DNA of 64,000 bases, from assembly GCF_039973015.1 (NCBI RefSeq), contig NZ_JBDWLT010000012.1:62001-126000 (forward strand). The letters are read 5' to 3'. Source of the DNA: Parvibaculum sp039973015. Lineage in GTDB: Bacteria > Pseudomonadota > Alphaproteobacteria > Parvibaculales > Parvibaculaceae. The notes beneath the pieces were generated by a model. It did no database searches, was not told the DNA's origin, and was given only the letters and a program-made list of their open reading frames with translations. The position numbers were made by a program, and so were the translations under genes. Below, one piece after another: positions 33,802 to 43,354 of this stretch; the first letter of the stretch is position 1; every line of letters begins with the position of its first letter.

Positions 33802-35709
33802 ATGTCCTTCCCCAAAGGCTTTCTCGACGAATTGAAGGGACGCATCCGCGTCTCCGAAGTCGTTGGCCGCAAGGTGAAGCTGACGCGGCGGGGGCGGGAA
33901 TTTGTGGGGCTCTCGCCCTTCTCCAACGAAAAAAGCCCGAGCTTCACCGTCAATGACGACAAGCAGTTCTACCATTGCTTCTCGTCGGGCGAGCATGGCG
34001 ACGTCATCAAGTTCCTCGAAAAGACCGAGAACCTCTCCTTCATCGAGGCGGTGGAACGGCTTGCGGCGGAAGCCGGCATGGAGATGCCGGAGCGCGATGC
34101 GCAATCCGCGCAGCGCGACAAGGAAGCCGCCACCCTCATCGATGTGATGGAAATGACGGCGCAGTTCTTCCGCCAGAAACTGACGGAAGGGGCGGGAGCC
34201 GAAGCGCGCGCCTATCTCGACCGGCGGGGGCTCAAGGGCAAGACCATCGACGATTTCGGCATCGGCTATGCCCCGGGCGATGACCGGCGCGACCGCACGG
34301 CGCTGTTGAAATATCTGAAGTCGAAGAACGTGACGCTGGAGCAGATGACGGAAGCCGGGCTCGTCATTTCCGGGCCGGATATCGCCGAGCCTTATGATCG
34401 TTTCCGCAATCGCGTGATGTTTCCGATCTCGGATGCACGCGGCCGCGTTATCGCTTTCGGGGGGCGTGCGCTTTCGGCGGATGCCAAGGCGAAGTACCTC
34501 AACTCGCCCGAGACACCGCTCTTTCACAAGGGCCGCGTGCTCTACAATCTTTTCCGGGCGCGCAAGCCCGCGCATGACGACGGCACCGTGATCGCGGTCG
34601 AAGGCTATATGGATGTGGTCGGGCTCGCGCAGGGCGGCATATATAATGCCGTGGCGCCGCTCGGCACCGCGCTCACCGAGGATCAGATCCAGCTTCTCTG
34701 GCGCATGGCGCCCGAACCCATTCTCTGTTTCGATGGCGACAAGGCGGGGCTGCGCGCCGCCTATCGCGCGGTTGAGCGCGTGTTGCCGCTTTTGAAACCC
34801 GGTCATTCGCTTCGCTTCGCGCTGCTGCCGGAAGGAAAAGACCCGGACGATCTTGTGCGTGAGGAGGGCAGCGAGGCCATGCGCGAAATTCTCGCCAAGG
34901 CGCGCCCCCTTTCCGAAATGCTGTGGGAGAAGGAGACCTCGACGGGGGCATGGGATACGCCGGAGCGCCGCGCGAAGCTTGAAGCCGATCTCGAAGCCGC
35001 CATCGCCGCCATTGGCGACACGAAGGTGCGCGGACATTATGCCGAGGCGCTGCGTGAGCGGATTTCGAAGTTTTTCGGCGGCTCGCGGCAGGGCGCGCGC
35101 CCCGGCGGCGGCTATGGGCGGGGCGGATTTCAGAGCCGGGGCTTTGGCAACAGGCCTTTCAAGGGACGCGGCGGTTTCCCCCGGGGCGAGACCTATATGC
35201 CGCCGGTGACGCCCGAACTGCGCCGTTCGGCCATTGCCAGCGGTGCCGGGGGCGAGCAGGGACGGGAGGGACTTTTGCTCCTCACGCTGCTTAACCACCC
35301 GGAACTCTTGGAGAATTACGCAGAGGATATCTCGCGAATCGAGCTGCGGACCCCGGCGCTTGACAGATTACGCAATGAAATCATAGATATAGCCGCCCTC
35401 CATGCGCCTCTTGAAAGGGAAGCGCTCAAGGGCCACTTGCTGAGCAGGGATTTGGCGGAAATCGCCCGGCGTCTGGAGGCCGGTCCGGCCTTCAGGAGCG
35501 ATCCTTTTGCTTGGCCAGATGCAGCGCCCGACGAGGCGGAGGCAGGTTTCCTGCACACGCTGGCTCGGCACAGGCGGGCGAACGTGCTGGAGGCGGAATT
35601 GAAAGCTGCCGAACGCGCGCTCGCAGACGAGATGACGGAAGAGAATTACGCCCGGTTCCGGGCCATCCAGGAGCAGCTAGAGCGCTCGGATGCAGCGGAC
35701 GGGGTGTGA
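33802..35709 (+). CDS. dnaG: DNA primase with a degenerate zinc finger
   Basis: A 635-residue primase that lays RNA primers at the replication fork. The TOPRIM core is intact (VIAVEGYMDVVGLAQGGI, ILCFDGDKAGLRAA), as is the RNA polymerase fold, and the C-terminal helicase-binding domain is present at about residues 500-635. A Gly/Arg-rich linker (about 425-455) separates them. In the N-terminal CHC2 zinc finger the ligands Cys-x2-His-x17-Cys-x2-Cys read Ser38, Ser41, Cys59, Ser62, so three of four ligands are lost while the surrounding fold residues (SPF, EKSPSFTV, FYHCF, GEHGD) are kept. No Shine-Dalgarno is evident. rpoD follows. Confidence 0.95.
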   Translation: MSFPKGFLDELKGRIRVSEVVGRKVKLTRRGREFVGLSPFSNEKSPSFTVNDDKQFYHCFSSGEHGDVIKFLEKTENLSFIEAVERLAAEAGMEMPERDAQSAQRDKEAATLIDVMEMTAQFFRQKLTEGAGAEARAYLDRRGLKGKTIDDFGIGYAPGDDRRDRTALLKYLKSKNVTLEQMTEAGLVISGPDIAEPYDRFRNRVMFPISDARGRVIAFGGRALSADAKAKYLNSPETPLFHKGRVLYNLFRARKPAHDDGTVIAVEGYMDVVGLAQGGIYNAVAPLGTALTEDQIQLLWRMAPEPILCFDGDKAGLRAAYRAVERVLPLLKPGHSLRFALLPEGKDPDDLVREEGSEAMREILAKARPLSEMLWEKETSTGAWDTPERRAKLEADLEAAIAAIGDTKVRGHYAEALRERISKFFGGSRQGARPGGGYGRGGFQSRGFGNRPFKGRGGFPRGETYMPPVTPELRRSAIASGAGGEQGREGLLLLTLLNHPELLENYAEDISRIELRTPALDRLRNEIIDIAALHAPLEREALKGHLLSRDLAEIARRLEAGPAFRSDPFAWPDAAPDEAEAGFLHTLARHRRANVLEAELKAAERALADEMTEENYARFRAIQEQLERSDAADGV

Positions 35710-36029
35710 TAGGATACCGGTACGGAATTTCCGGCCGGGTTCGAACGGGGATCGGTCAACCAGCGGGACTTGAGGGCAGCGTTACTTCGGATCGGTCCTG
35801 GCGATAAGCCGGGGCAGGGGACGACCGGAGCATCCAGACGAAAAGGATGGGCGAGGAAAGGCGGGCAGCCGGCAGCGGCGCTTCCGCCCCTTCGTCCTTT
35901 ATACGTCTGGACAACATGCCGCTCTGGTTCTTCTGACTGCGTGACCTATCTGATTGTCTGGGTATCGGCCCTTTCGGCATGGCTCTCACGGAGCGCCGGC
36001 GGGTCCATCGATTGGCGGAGAAAGTGTGA
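35710..36029. other. Non-coding spacer between dnaG and rpoD
   Basis: This 320-bp gap contains no gene I can support; reading frames across it run into rpoD in the wrong frame. It probably holds an rpoD promoter and leader, but I could not find a convincing -35/-10 pair, hairpin or heat-shock consensus. There is no rpsU gene in this macromolecular-synthesis cluster. Confidence 0.5.
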
Positions 36030-38006
<1,977 letters not shown>

Positions 38007-38023
38007 AGAGCCGGAAGCCATGC

Positions 38024-38051
38024 CCCGGCGAAGGCCGGGGTACGTTTCTTC
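38024..38051 (+). terminator. Hairpin after rpoD, possibly a dispersed palindrome
   Basis: A perfect 7-bp stem CCCCGGC / GCCGGGG (38024-38030, 38035-38041) with loop GAAG, then a T-rich TACGTTTCTT. It can act as the rpoD terminator. The same kind of CCCCGG...CCGGGG palindrome is often dispersed in alphaproteobacterial intergenic DNA, so it may instead be a repeat element. Confidence 0.55.
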
Positions 38052-38135
38052 CTCGACAATTGACGAGTGGTCTCCGCTTTCACGAGACGCGTTCAGAAGA
38101 AGCTCATCTTCGTATCAATCCCACCGGACAGAAGA

Positions 38136-38438
38136 ATGGGTCGGCGTCGTAGCTATCTGATAGCACTGTGGCTGTTGACGGTCCCCTTTCTTTACTGGGG
38201 GGTGGCCCTGTGGTTTGGGCTCCTGCCATTTTCTGGTCGTCCCGATGGCAGCGGTACGCTGTATAACCTAGGTATTCAGTCGGCGTTGCTTTTTGTTGGT
38301 ATCCTTGTTCTCGTGGGACGTGCGCGCACCGATTGGCTATTGATGCTCTCGCTTATGATGACAAGCCTTGTTGTACCGATCTTCGCATTTATGGCCGTTG
38401 TTGTGCTGGCTTGCCTATTCGCTGGGCAGTGTCTTTAG
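38136..38438 (+). CDS. Small three-helix membrane protein, function unknown
   Basis: A 100-residue hydrophobic protein with a basic start (MGRRRS) and TM segments at about residues 7-27, 46-61 and 66-95. It is not recognised. Its base composition is lower in GC than the neighbours (near 50% by eye) and its codon use includes many T-ending codons, so it may be acquired or weakly selected. The ATG at 38136 with AGAAG upstream is preferred to a start at 38067 inside the post-rpoD region. It is followed by a strong terminator. Confidence 0.5.
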   Translation: MGRRRSYLIALWLLTVPFLYWGVALWFGLLPFSGRPDGSGTLYNLGIQSALLFVGILVLVGRARTDWLLMLSLMMTSLVVPIFAFMAVVVLACLFAGQCL

Positions 38439-38485
38439 TTCTATTCGACACACCTGATAAAGCGGCGCGCCGTTCTCAATAGAAG

Positions 38486-38512
38486 AGCCCGGATTGTTCG
38501 ATCCGGGCTTTT
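38486..38512 (+). terminator. Rho-independent terminator
   Basis: Nine-base stem AGCCCGGAT / ATCCGGGCT (38486-38494, 38501-38509), loop TGTTCG, then TTTTGCTTT. It ends the small membrane-protein gene; the convergent sulfatase gene stops 20 bp to the right and may share it. Confidence 0.85.
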
Positions 38513-38528
38513 GCTTTGATGTGAATGG

Positions 38529-40823
38529 CTACTGCCGCGCCATCGCCGCTCTGACCGCCGCGCGGTCGGCATTGCCCGCCGCCGCTTCGTGTTTCGCGTT
38601 CGGCATCTCGAAGATCACGCGCGTAATGCGCCCCGTATAGACGAAGGGCGGGGCGTAGTCCTCGCAGACGGGCGAGAGGCTGCGGCCGAGGTCCATGCCG
38701 AGGCTCGATATCAGCAGCAGGAGCTGCGGGATGCGCGTCTCGCCCACATCCTTCCCGTCCACCGTCAGCGTCACCTTGCCGGAACCGTCCTCCTGCCGCT
38801 CGATCAGCGCGCCCACTTCATGTTTGCCGCTTGAGAGTTTCTCGCTCGCGCTGACGCTCGTGTGGTCGTGGAAGCAGTTGTAGTCGAAGTGCAGGCGGCC
38901 TTGCCTGATGAACAGCGCGTAGCCGCTGTTGATGCTGCCGCGCGCGATGAGTGCGCCGTCCCCGCCGTCATGTTCGATTTCCGCCACCATGTTCCAGCCC
39001 CGGAAGACGGGCGGACAGGCATCGGACACGATATGCGAGACGGGCGGGTAATAGATGAAGCGCGAGCGCGATGTCGGCATGCCGGGCCTGCGCGAGGCGC
39101 GGAAGAGGTCGAAGGCGCCGCGGTCGTCGAGCGGGAGCACGCCGTGCCGCTCCGCTTCCTCCCACCAGCGCGCGACCATCTGTTTCAAACGTTCGGGCTC
39201 CTTCTCCGCCATGTCGTGATATTCGGAGAAATCCCTGTCGAGGTGATAAAGCTCCCACTTGTCTTCCTCGAAAGGCGTTCCGCGCGCGTGATGCGTCACC
39301 GCCTTCCAGCCATCGAGCCACAAGCCCCGGTCGCCGCCCATCTCGAAATATTGCGCGGGGCGGGCGGGCGGCGCCTTTCCGTCCTTGAAGGCATCGAGAA
39401 TGCTCGCGCCATGCATCGGCATTTGCGGCACACCGGCCACGACCTCGGGTGCCTCGATCCCCATGACCTCATAGATCGTCGGCGCGATGTCGACGGCGTG
39501 GCAGAACTGTCCGCGCAGTTCGCCGGGCCGGCCGATCCCTTCCGGCCAATGGACAATGAACGGATCGCGCACGCCGCCGCCATGCGTGTTCTGCTTGTAC
39601 CATTTGAGCGGCGTGTTGCCCGCTTGCGCCCAGCCCCAGGGAATGTTGCTGTGGCTCTGCGGTCCGCCGATGTCGTCGAGCCGCGTCACGGCCTTGTCGA
39701 CGTCTTCCGCCATCAGGTTGAAATATTTCATCTCGTCGAAGACGCCGGTCGGGCCGCCTTCCTGGCTCGCGCCATTGTCGGAGACGAGCATGAAGAGCGT
39801 ATTCTCCATCAGGCCCAGTTCTTCGAGGAAGGTGACGAGCCGGCCGATCTGCGCATCCGTATGGTCGAGCATGGCGGCGAAGGCTTCCTGCAGCCGTGCG
39901 GCGAATTTCCGCTCGTTCTCCGAGAGCTCGTCCCATGCCTTCACGCCGGGATTGCGCGGCGCGAGTTGCGTGTCGTCCGGAAAGAGACCCATCTCCTTTT
40001 GCCGCTGGAACCATTCCTCGCGCGCCTTGTCCCAGCCGCTGTCGAACCTGCCCCGGTATTTGTCGAGATAGCTCTGCGGCGCCTGATGCGGCGCGTGCAT
40101 GGCGCCGAAGGCGAGATAGAGGAAGAAGGGCTTTTCCGGCACGATCGACACCGTGTCGCGAATGAAACCGATGGACTTGTCCACGATGTCTTCCGAGACG
40201 TGGTAGCCCTCGGCGGCCGTCTTCGGCTGGTCCACGAAGTGATTGTCATGCGTGATCTCGGGGTGGAACTGGTCGGTCTCGCCCTGCAGGAAGCCGTAAT
40301 AGCGGTTGAAGCCGCGTTGCAGCGGCCAGTTGTGGAAGGGGCCGGCCGCCGTGCATTCGGCCATCGGTGCGAGGTGCCACTTGCCGGCCGCGAAAGTCGA
40401 GACGCCCTTGTCGCGCAGCACCTCGGCCATCGTGGCGGCGGACTTGGTCACCGCGCCGCGCATGTTCGGATAGCCCGTATCCATGTTCGAGACGGCGCGC
40501 ATGCCGACGGCGTGGTGGTTGCGGCCCGTCAGCAGACAGGCGCGCGAGGAGGAGCAGAGCGCCGTCGTGTGGAAGCCGGTGAAGCGCAATCCGTTTCCGG
40601 CCAGCCGGTCGATGTTCGGTGTTTCGATGGTCGAGCCATAGCAGCCGAGATGAGCGAAGCCCGTATCGTCGAGCACGATCAGCACGACGTTGGGTTTGCC
40701 CGCCGTTGCGGGGGCGTCCGGCCAGTCGGGCGAGGAGGCCTGCACGGTCCTTTCGATGCGGCCGCGGAAATCCGGTTCGGACGGGTGCGTGTAGGTCTTC
40801 TGGTCGGTCTTCTTGTCGGTCAT
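38529..40823 (-). CDS. Arylsulfatase-type sulfatase
   Basis: A 764-residue enzyme of the alkaline-phosphatase-like fold that hydrolyses sulfate esters. The metal-binding start is VVLIVLDDTGFAHLGCYGS (46-64), with the Asp pair at 52-53. The formylglycine cysteine is Cys90 in ALCSSSRACLLTGRN; the usual C-x-P-x-R is here C-S-S-S-R. Later landmarks are the GKWHL lysine/histidine, HAPHQAP and VSDNGAS. The C-terminal 150 residues form an extra beta-rich domain found in large AtsA-like enzymes. No signal peptide is seen, so it acts in the cytoplasm. ATG 40823 has GGGGAGGAG upstream. No anaerobic sulfatase maturase or sulfate transporter is adjacent. Confidence 0.88.
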   Translation of the reverse strand: MTDKKTDQKTYTHPSEPDFRGRIERTVQASSPDWPDAPATAGKPNVVLIVLDDTGFAHLGCYGSTIETPNIDRLAGNGLRFTGFHTTALCSSSRACLLTGRNHHAVGMRAVSNMDTGYPNMRGAVTKSAATMAEVLRDKGVSTFAAGKWHLAPMAECTAAGPFHNWPLQRGFNRYYGFLQGETDQFHPEITHDNHFVDQPKTAAEGYHVSEDIVDKSIGFIRDTVSIVPEKPFFLYLAFGAMHAPHQAPQSYLDKYRGRFDSGWDKAREEWFQRQKEMGLFPDDTQLAPRNPGVKAWDELSENERKFAARLQEAFAAMLDHTDAQIGRLVTFLEELGLMENTLFMLVSDNGASQEGGPTGVFDEMKYFNLMAEDVDKAVTRLDDIGGPQSHSNIPWGWAQAGNTPLKWYKQNTHGGGVRDPFIVHWPEGIGRPGELRGQFCHAVDIAPTIYEVMGIEAPEVVAGVPQMPMHGASILDAFKDGKAPPARPAQYFEMGGDRGLWLDGWKAVTHHARGTPFEEDKWELYHLDRDFSEYHDMAEKEPERLKQMVARWWEEAERHGVLPLDDRGAFDLFRASRRPGMPTSRSRFIYYPPVSHIVSDACPPVFRGWNMVAEIEHDGGDGALIARGSINSGYALFIRQGRLHFDYNCFHDHTSVSASEKLSSGKHEVGALIERQEDGSGKVTLTVDGKDVGETRIPQLLLLISSLGMDLGRSLSPVCEDYAPPFVYTGRITRVIFEMPNAKHEAAAGNADRAAVRAAMARQ

Positions 40824-40895
40824 GGTGCTCCTCCCCTGGCGGCTCCTGGCCGCTCTGACGACTATTGTTAATGTCACTCATTAGAAGTGCCCAAG

Positions 40896-40928
40896 CAAAC
40901 AAAAAGCCCGGACCTTCAGGGCCGGGCT
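40896..40928 (-). terminator. Rho-independent terminator for the Lys-rich small gene
   Basis: On the minus strand a stem AGCCCGG + CC / GG + CCGGGCT with loop TGAA is followed by five T, GTTTG. It ends the transcript of the gene at 40968-41219 and insulates the sulfatase promoter. Confidence 0.85.
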
Positions 40929-40967
40929 CTTCGCCAGTGTCGTCCGGGTGGGCGGGCAGGTGAGGGC

Positions 40968-41219
40968 CTATGCCGGCTCCTTCACCACCACCTTCTTCTT
41001 TGCGGGCGTCTTCTTCTTCGGTGCCGGCGCGGCAGCCTTTTCGGCAGCCTCGGCGGCTTCCCGTTCAAGCCTCAGCGCGCGCAGCTTTTCCGTCTTGGTC
41101 TGACGGTCGCGCGCGTCCTTCTCGGCCATCTGCATGGCGATTTCGGTCGTCTTGTCGGCCTTGGTGGCGCGGACCTGCGTCGGCGATTCCTTGAAGAGGG
41201 GCTTCTTTTGTGCGGGCAT
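40968..41219 (-). CDS. Small Lys/Ala-rich protein of unknown function
   Basis: An 83-residue highly charged protein. A predicted long helix or coiled coil spans about residues 20-60 (EIAMQMAEKDARDRQTKTEKLRALRLEREAAEAAEK in part), followed by a basic tail with PKKK and PAKKK motifs like those of histone H1-type proteins. A nucleic-acid-binding role is possible but not shown. ATG 41219 has AAAGGAG at ideal spacing, and a strong terminator follows the stop, so this is a genuine single-gene unit. Confidence 0.72.
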   Translation of the reverse strand: MPAQKKPLFKESPTQVRATKADKTTEIAMQMAEKDARDRQTKTEKLRALRLEREAAEAAEKAAAPAPKKKTPAKKKVVVKEPA

Positions 41220-41288
41220 GGGGCAGGCTCCTTTCGGCGGCGCATGGACGGCGCCACACGCCAAATTTCGCGCAGGGAGCCTGAAATG

Positions 41289-41312
41289 AAAAAAGGCCGG
41301 GCTTCCCCGGCC
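41289..41312 (-). terminator. Rho-independent terminator of the candidate sRNA
   Basis: On the minus strand a perfect 7-bp stem GGCCGGG / CCCGGCC (41295-41301, 41306-41312) with loop GAAG is followed by six T. Confidence 0.88.
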
Positions 41313-41445
41313 TTGTCCCAAACATTCCGGCTATGCCGCCATTACATCCGTGGTCGGCCGCCAAAATGAATTTCCGGCCCTCATCGAGGGCCCCGGCATC
41401 GCCGGGCGGCTCTCCTGCTGCGCGTTGCGCGCTGAAAAGCCTCGG
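41289..41445 (-). ncRNA. Candidate free-standing small RNA, about 155 nt
   Basis: This stretch is bounded by a promoter (41451-41480) and a strong terminator (41289-41312), and is separated from the upstream SIMPL gene by that gene's own terminator (41517-41547). No ORF with a ribosome-binding site lies inside. The transcript would fold into several stem-loops: an eight-pair stem GGCUUUUC/GGAGAGCC closing a GCGC hairpin, a seven-pair GGCCCUC/GAGGGCC hairpin with a three-base loop near 41374-41390, and the terminator. I do not recognise it as 6S, SRP, tmRNA or a known riboswitch. A trans-acting regulator is the likeliest function. Confidence 0.6.
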
Positions 41446-41450
41446 TAAGA

Positions 41451-41480
41451 GCTATATGGGGTGGTTGTCCAGGAAAACAA
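41451..41480 (-). promoter_or_regulatory. Probable promoter of the candidate sRNA
   Basis: On the minus strand TTGTTT (41475-41480) and TATAGC (41451-41456) are 18 bp apart, giving a start near 41444. Confidence 0.5.
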
Positions 41481-41516
41481 GGGGTAGCTGTTCTGCCCAT
41501 CCCTTACCTCCCGAAC

Positions 41517-41547
41517 AAAAAAGGCGGCGCCAATGAATGACGCCGCC
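41517..41547 (-). terminator. Rho-independent terminator after the SIMPL gene
   Basis: On the minus strand GGCGGCG / CGCCGCC (arms 41541-41547 and 41523-41529) with an 11-base loop is followed by six T. It lies about 100 bp after the SIMPL stop. Confidence 0.85.
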
Positions 41548-41643
41548 CTTGCCCAATTGCCGGACCTTGACGCGAGGGGGTCACGCAAGGGGCCAGTTGC
41601 CGGTCGAAGTCCCCTTCGGCCGTTTCGTTATCGCAGGGTCCGA

Positions 41644-42387
41644 TCAGTCGATCCTGATGACGAGGGTGACGCTGGACGTCATCGTCTGCTCGCCCGAGGC
41701 AACGGGGACGCTCTCGTCGCGGGCCATTGAGGCATAGCTCTTCATGTACATGGGCTGGGGCATGCTCGAGCCGTTCTCCGAGATCGACATGATCTCGCCG
41801 AGGGCCACGCCCGCAGCGCCCGCATAAAGCTTCGCCTTTTCGAGCGCGTTCTTCACCGCGTCCTTGCGTGCTTCATTCAGCAGCGGCTGCGGCTTATCGA
41901 TCGAGAAGCGGATACCGGAGAGCTGGTTCGAGCCGAGCGTCACGACCCGGTCGAGAATGCCACCGAGCTTGTCCAGATCGCGCACTGTAACGGTCAACTG
42001 GTTCTGCACGCGGTAGCCGCCGATCTTCGGCGTCTGCGGGCGGTTGTCTTCGCTCTTTACCTGCTCGTAAACGGGGTAGACGGAGAATTGCGAGGTCTGC
42101 ATGTCCTTCTTTTCGATGCCAGCCTCGCCGAGCCCCTTGAAGACTTCGTTCATGGCCGTGGTATTTGCGGCGAGTGCTTCGGCCGCCGTCTTGCCTTCAG
42201 TCACGACGCCCGTTTCCACATAGGCGATGTCCGGCGCGGCGGAAACCTCGCCTTCGCCGGTGATGGTGATGGTGCGTGGCTCGGCCTGTTCGGTCGCCTG
42301 CGCGGCGCCGGCGAATGCAAAGGCGAAAGCAAGCGCGAGGGCTGGAGGGAGCATGGTGAGGGGGGAGCGGGACGTGGGGTTCGGCAT
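41644..42387 (-). CDS. SIMPL-domain (DUF541) periplasmic protein
   Basis: A 247-residue exported protein. The signal peptide has a hydrophobic core at about residues 12-30 and a cleavage site near AQA-TEQ. The rest is a SIMPL/DUF541 domain: RTITITGEGEVSAAPDIAYVETGV, a helical AAEALAANTTAMNEVF, and GYRVQNQLTVTVRDLDKLGGILDRVVTLGSNQLSGI further on. E. coli YggE of this family lowers intracellular reactive oxygen, by an unknown mechanism. ATG 42387 has AAGGAGG. Monocistronic, since a terminator follows and a tRNA gene lies upstream. Confidence 0.85.
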   Translation of the reverse strand: MPNPTSRSPLTMLPPALALAFAFAFAGAAQATEQAEPRTITITGEGEVSAAPDIAYVETGVVTEGKTAAEALAANTTAMNEVFKGLGEAGIEKKDMQTSQFSVYPVYEQVKSEDNRPQTPKIGGYRVQNQLTVTVRDLDKLGGILDRVVTLGSNQLSGIRFSIDKPQPLLNEARKDAVKNALEKAKLYAGAAGVALGEIMSISENGSSMPQPMYMKSYASMARDESVPVASGEQTMTSSVTLVIRID

Positions 42388-42554
42388 CTGGTGCCTCCTT
42401 CTCTCGGGTGGGCCGGTTTGCTGGTTCGTTTATGGGCCCTGTTATGTATCTCTGGGGCTGAACCCGGCCTGAATGAATTGCCGCGAGCTTCGGGCCGGAT
42501 AGGGGCAAAATTGGGGCGTGGGGAGTGCTGTCCGTGCGAAGGCAGGACGAAAGC

Positions 42555-42631
42555 TGGTGGGCCCGGCAGGACTCGAACCTGCGACCAAACCGTTATGAGC
42601 GGTCCGCTCTAACCAACTGAGCTACAGGCCC
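42555..42631 (-). tRNA. tRNA with CAU anticodon, probably tRNA-Ile2 (lysidine type)
   Basis: The minus strand folds as a complete cloverleaf: acceptor GGGCCTG with CGGGCCC, D arm GCTC...GAGC, anticodon arm GACCG-CTCATAA-CGGTT, T arm GCAGG-TTCGAGT-CCTGC, and an encoded 3' CCA. The anticodon is CAT. Elongator Met and Ile2 tRNAs share it; the TGGTCGC variable/T-arm start and the GGGCCTG acceptor look more like Ile2, which needs TilS to make lysidine. It does not look like an initiator tRNA: the first pair is a standard G-C. Confidence 0.93.
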
Positions 42632-42706
42632 CCAGCTCCCGCCATATAGCAGCAAGCTTCGCCTGCTGCCAGTATCGCTCGCGATCGGTTTGCGATGGCA
42701 AGAAAA

Positions 42707-42758
42707 CTTAGTGATTGACCTAAGTATATTCATTGAGATACTTAGTCATATGACTAAC
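42707..42758. promoter_or_regulatory. Operator palindromes over the promoter of the SRPBCC gene
   Basis: Three overlapping inverted repeats: ACTTAG/CTAAGT (42707-42712, 42721-42726), CTAAGTAT/ATACTTAG (42721-42728, 42739-42746), and a perfect 16-bp palindrome TTAGTCATATGACTAA (42743-42758). A TTGACC at 42716-42721 with GATACT 16 bp on forms a promoter that these sites cover. The style fits an ArsR-family repressor, which usually accompanies such genes, but none is encoded here. Confidence 0.7.
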
Positions 42759-42796
42759 AGATAACCGCCAATGAGGGAGCGAAATGGAGGATGAAA

Positions 42797-43288
42797 ATGA
42801 ACGGCGCCCCTGAAATCGACCCGAAGCTCGACCTTGTGCTGGAGCGCGTGGTCGATGTGCCGCCACGTCTCGTCTGGCGCGCCTGGACGGAGCCAGAGCA
42901 TCTCATGCCGTGGTTCTGCCCGAAGCCCTGGCAGACGGTGGAATGCCGGATTGACCTCCAGCCGGGAGGTGAGTTTTTCACCCAGATGCGCTCGCCCGAA
43001 GGCGAGAACATGGAGGGCGGTTCCGGCTGTTATCTCGAAGTCGAAAAAGAGCGGAAGCTCGTCTGGACCTCGGCGCTCGGACCGGGATATCGCCCGAGCG
43101 TGGCGCGGGTGCACGACCTCTTTTTTACCGCGTGGATTCTGATCGAACCGCATGGCGAGGGCACGAAATATACCGCCATCGCCAAGCACCCGGACGAGGC
43201 GAGTGCGAAGCGCCACGAGGAAATGGGCTTCCAGGATGGCTGGGGCGCCGCCCTCGAACAACTCGTCGAATATGCAAAGACGATGTAG
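42797..43288 (+). CDS. SRPBCC / AHSA1-type START-fold protein
   Basis: A 163-residue protein of the AHSA1-like SRPBCC superfamily. It shows the opening strand LDLVLERVVDVPPRLVWRAWTEPEHLMPWFCP in part (from about residue 12), GGEFFTQMRSPEG, a central EVEKERKLVWTSAL and the long C-terminal helix GFQDGWGAALEQLVEYAK. The fold binds hydrophobic ligands; members often follow an ArsR regulator. Of two in-frame ATGs the second (42797) lies six bases after GGAGG and is the start; the first abuts it. The upstream region is heavily palindromic and suggests tight repression. Confidence 0.85.
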   Translation: MNGAPEIDPKLDLVLERVVDVPPRLVWRAWTEPEHLMPWFCPKPWQTVECRIDLQPGGEFFTQMRSPEGENMEGGSGCYLEVEKERKLVWTSALGPGYRPSVARVHDLFFTAWILIEPHGEGTKYTAIAKHPDEASAKRHEEMGFQDGWGAALEQLVEYAKTM

Positions 43289-43354
43289 CCGGGGCGATAC
43301 AGAAGGTGCGGAGATCGCCTCCACCTGCGATAGTCGAGCGCAGGAGGAGGCCCC

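Noticed and set aside
41331..41588. 85-codon minus-strand ORF across the sRNA region, ending in Ala-Ala like an ssrA tag
   Set aside because: It crosses a strong terminator, has no ribosome-binding site, and the tag resemblance does not extend to a tmRNA structure.
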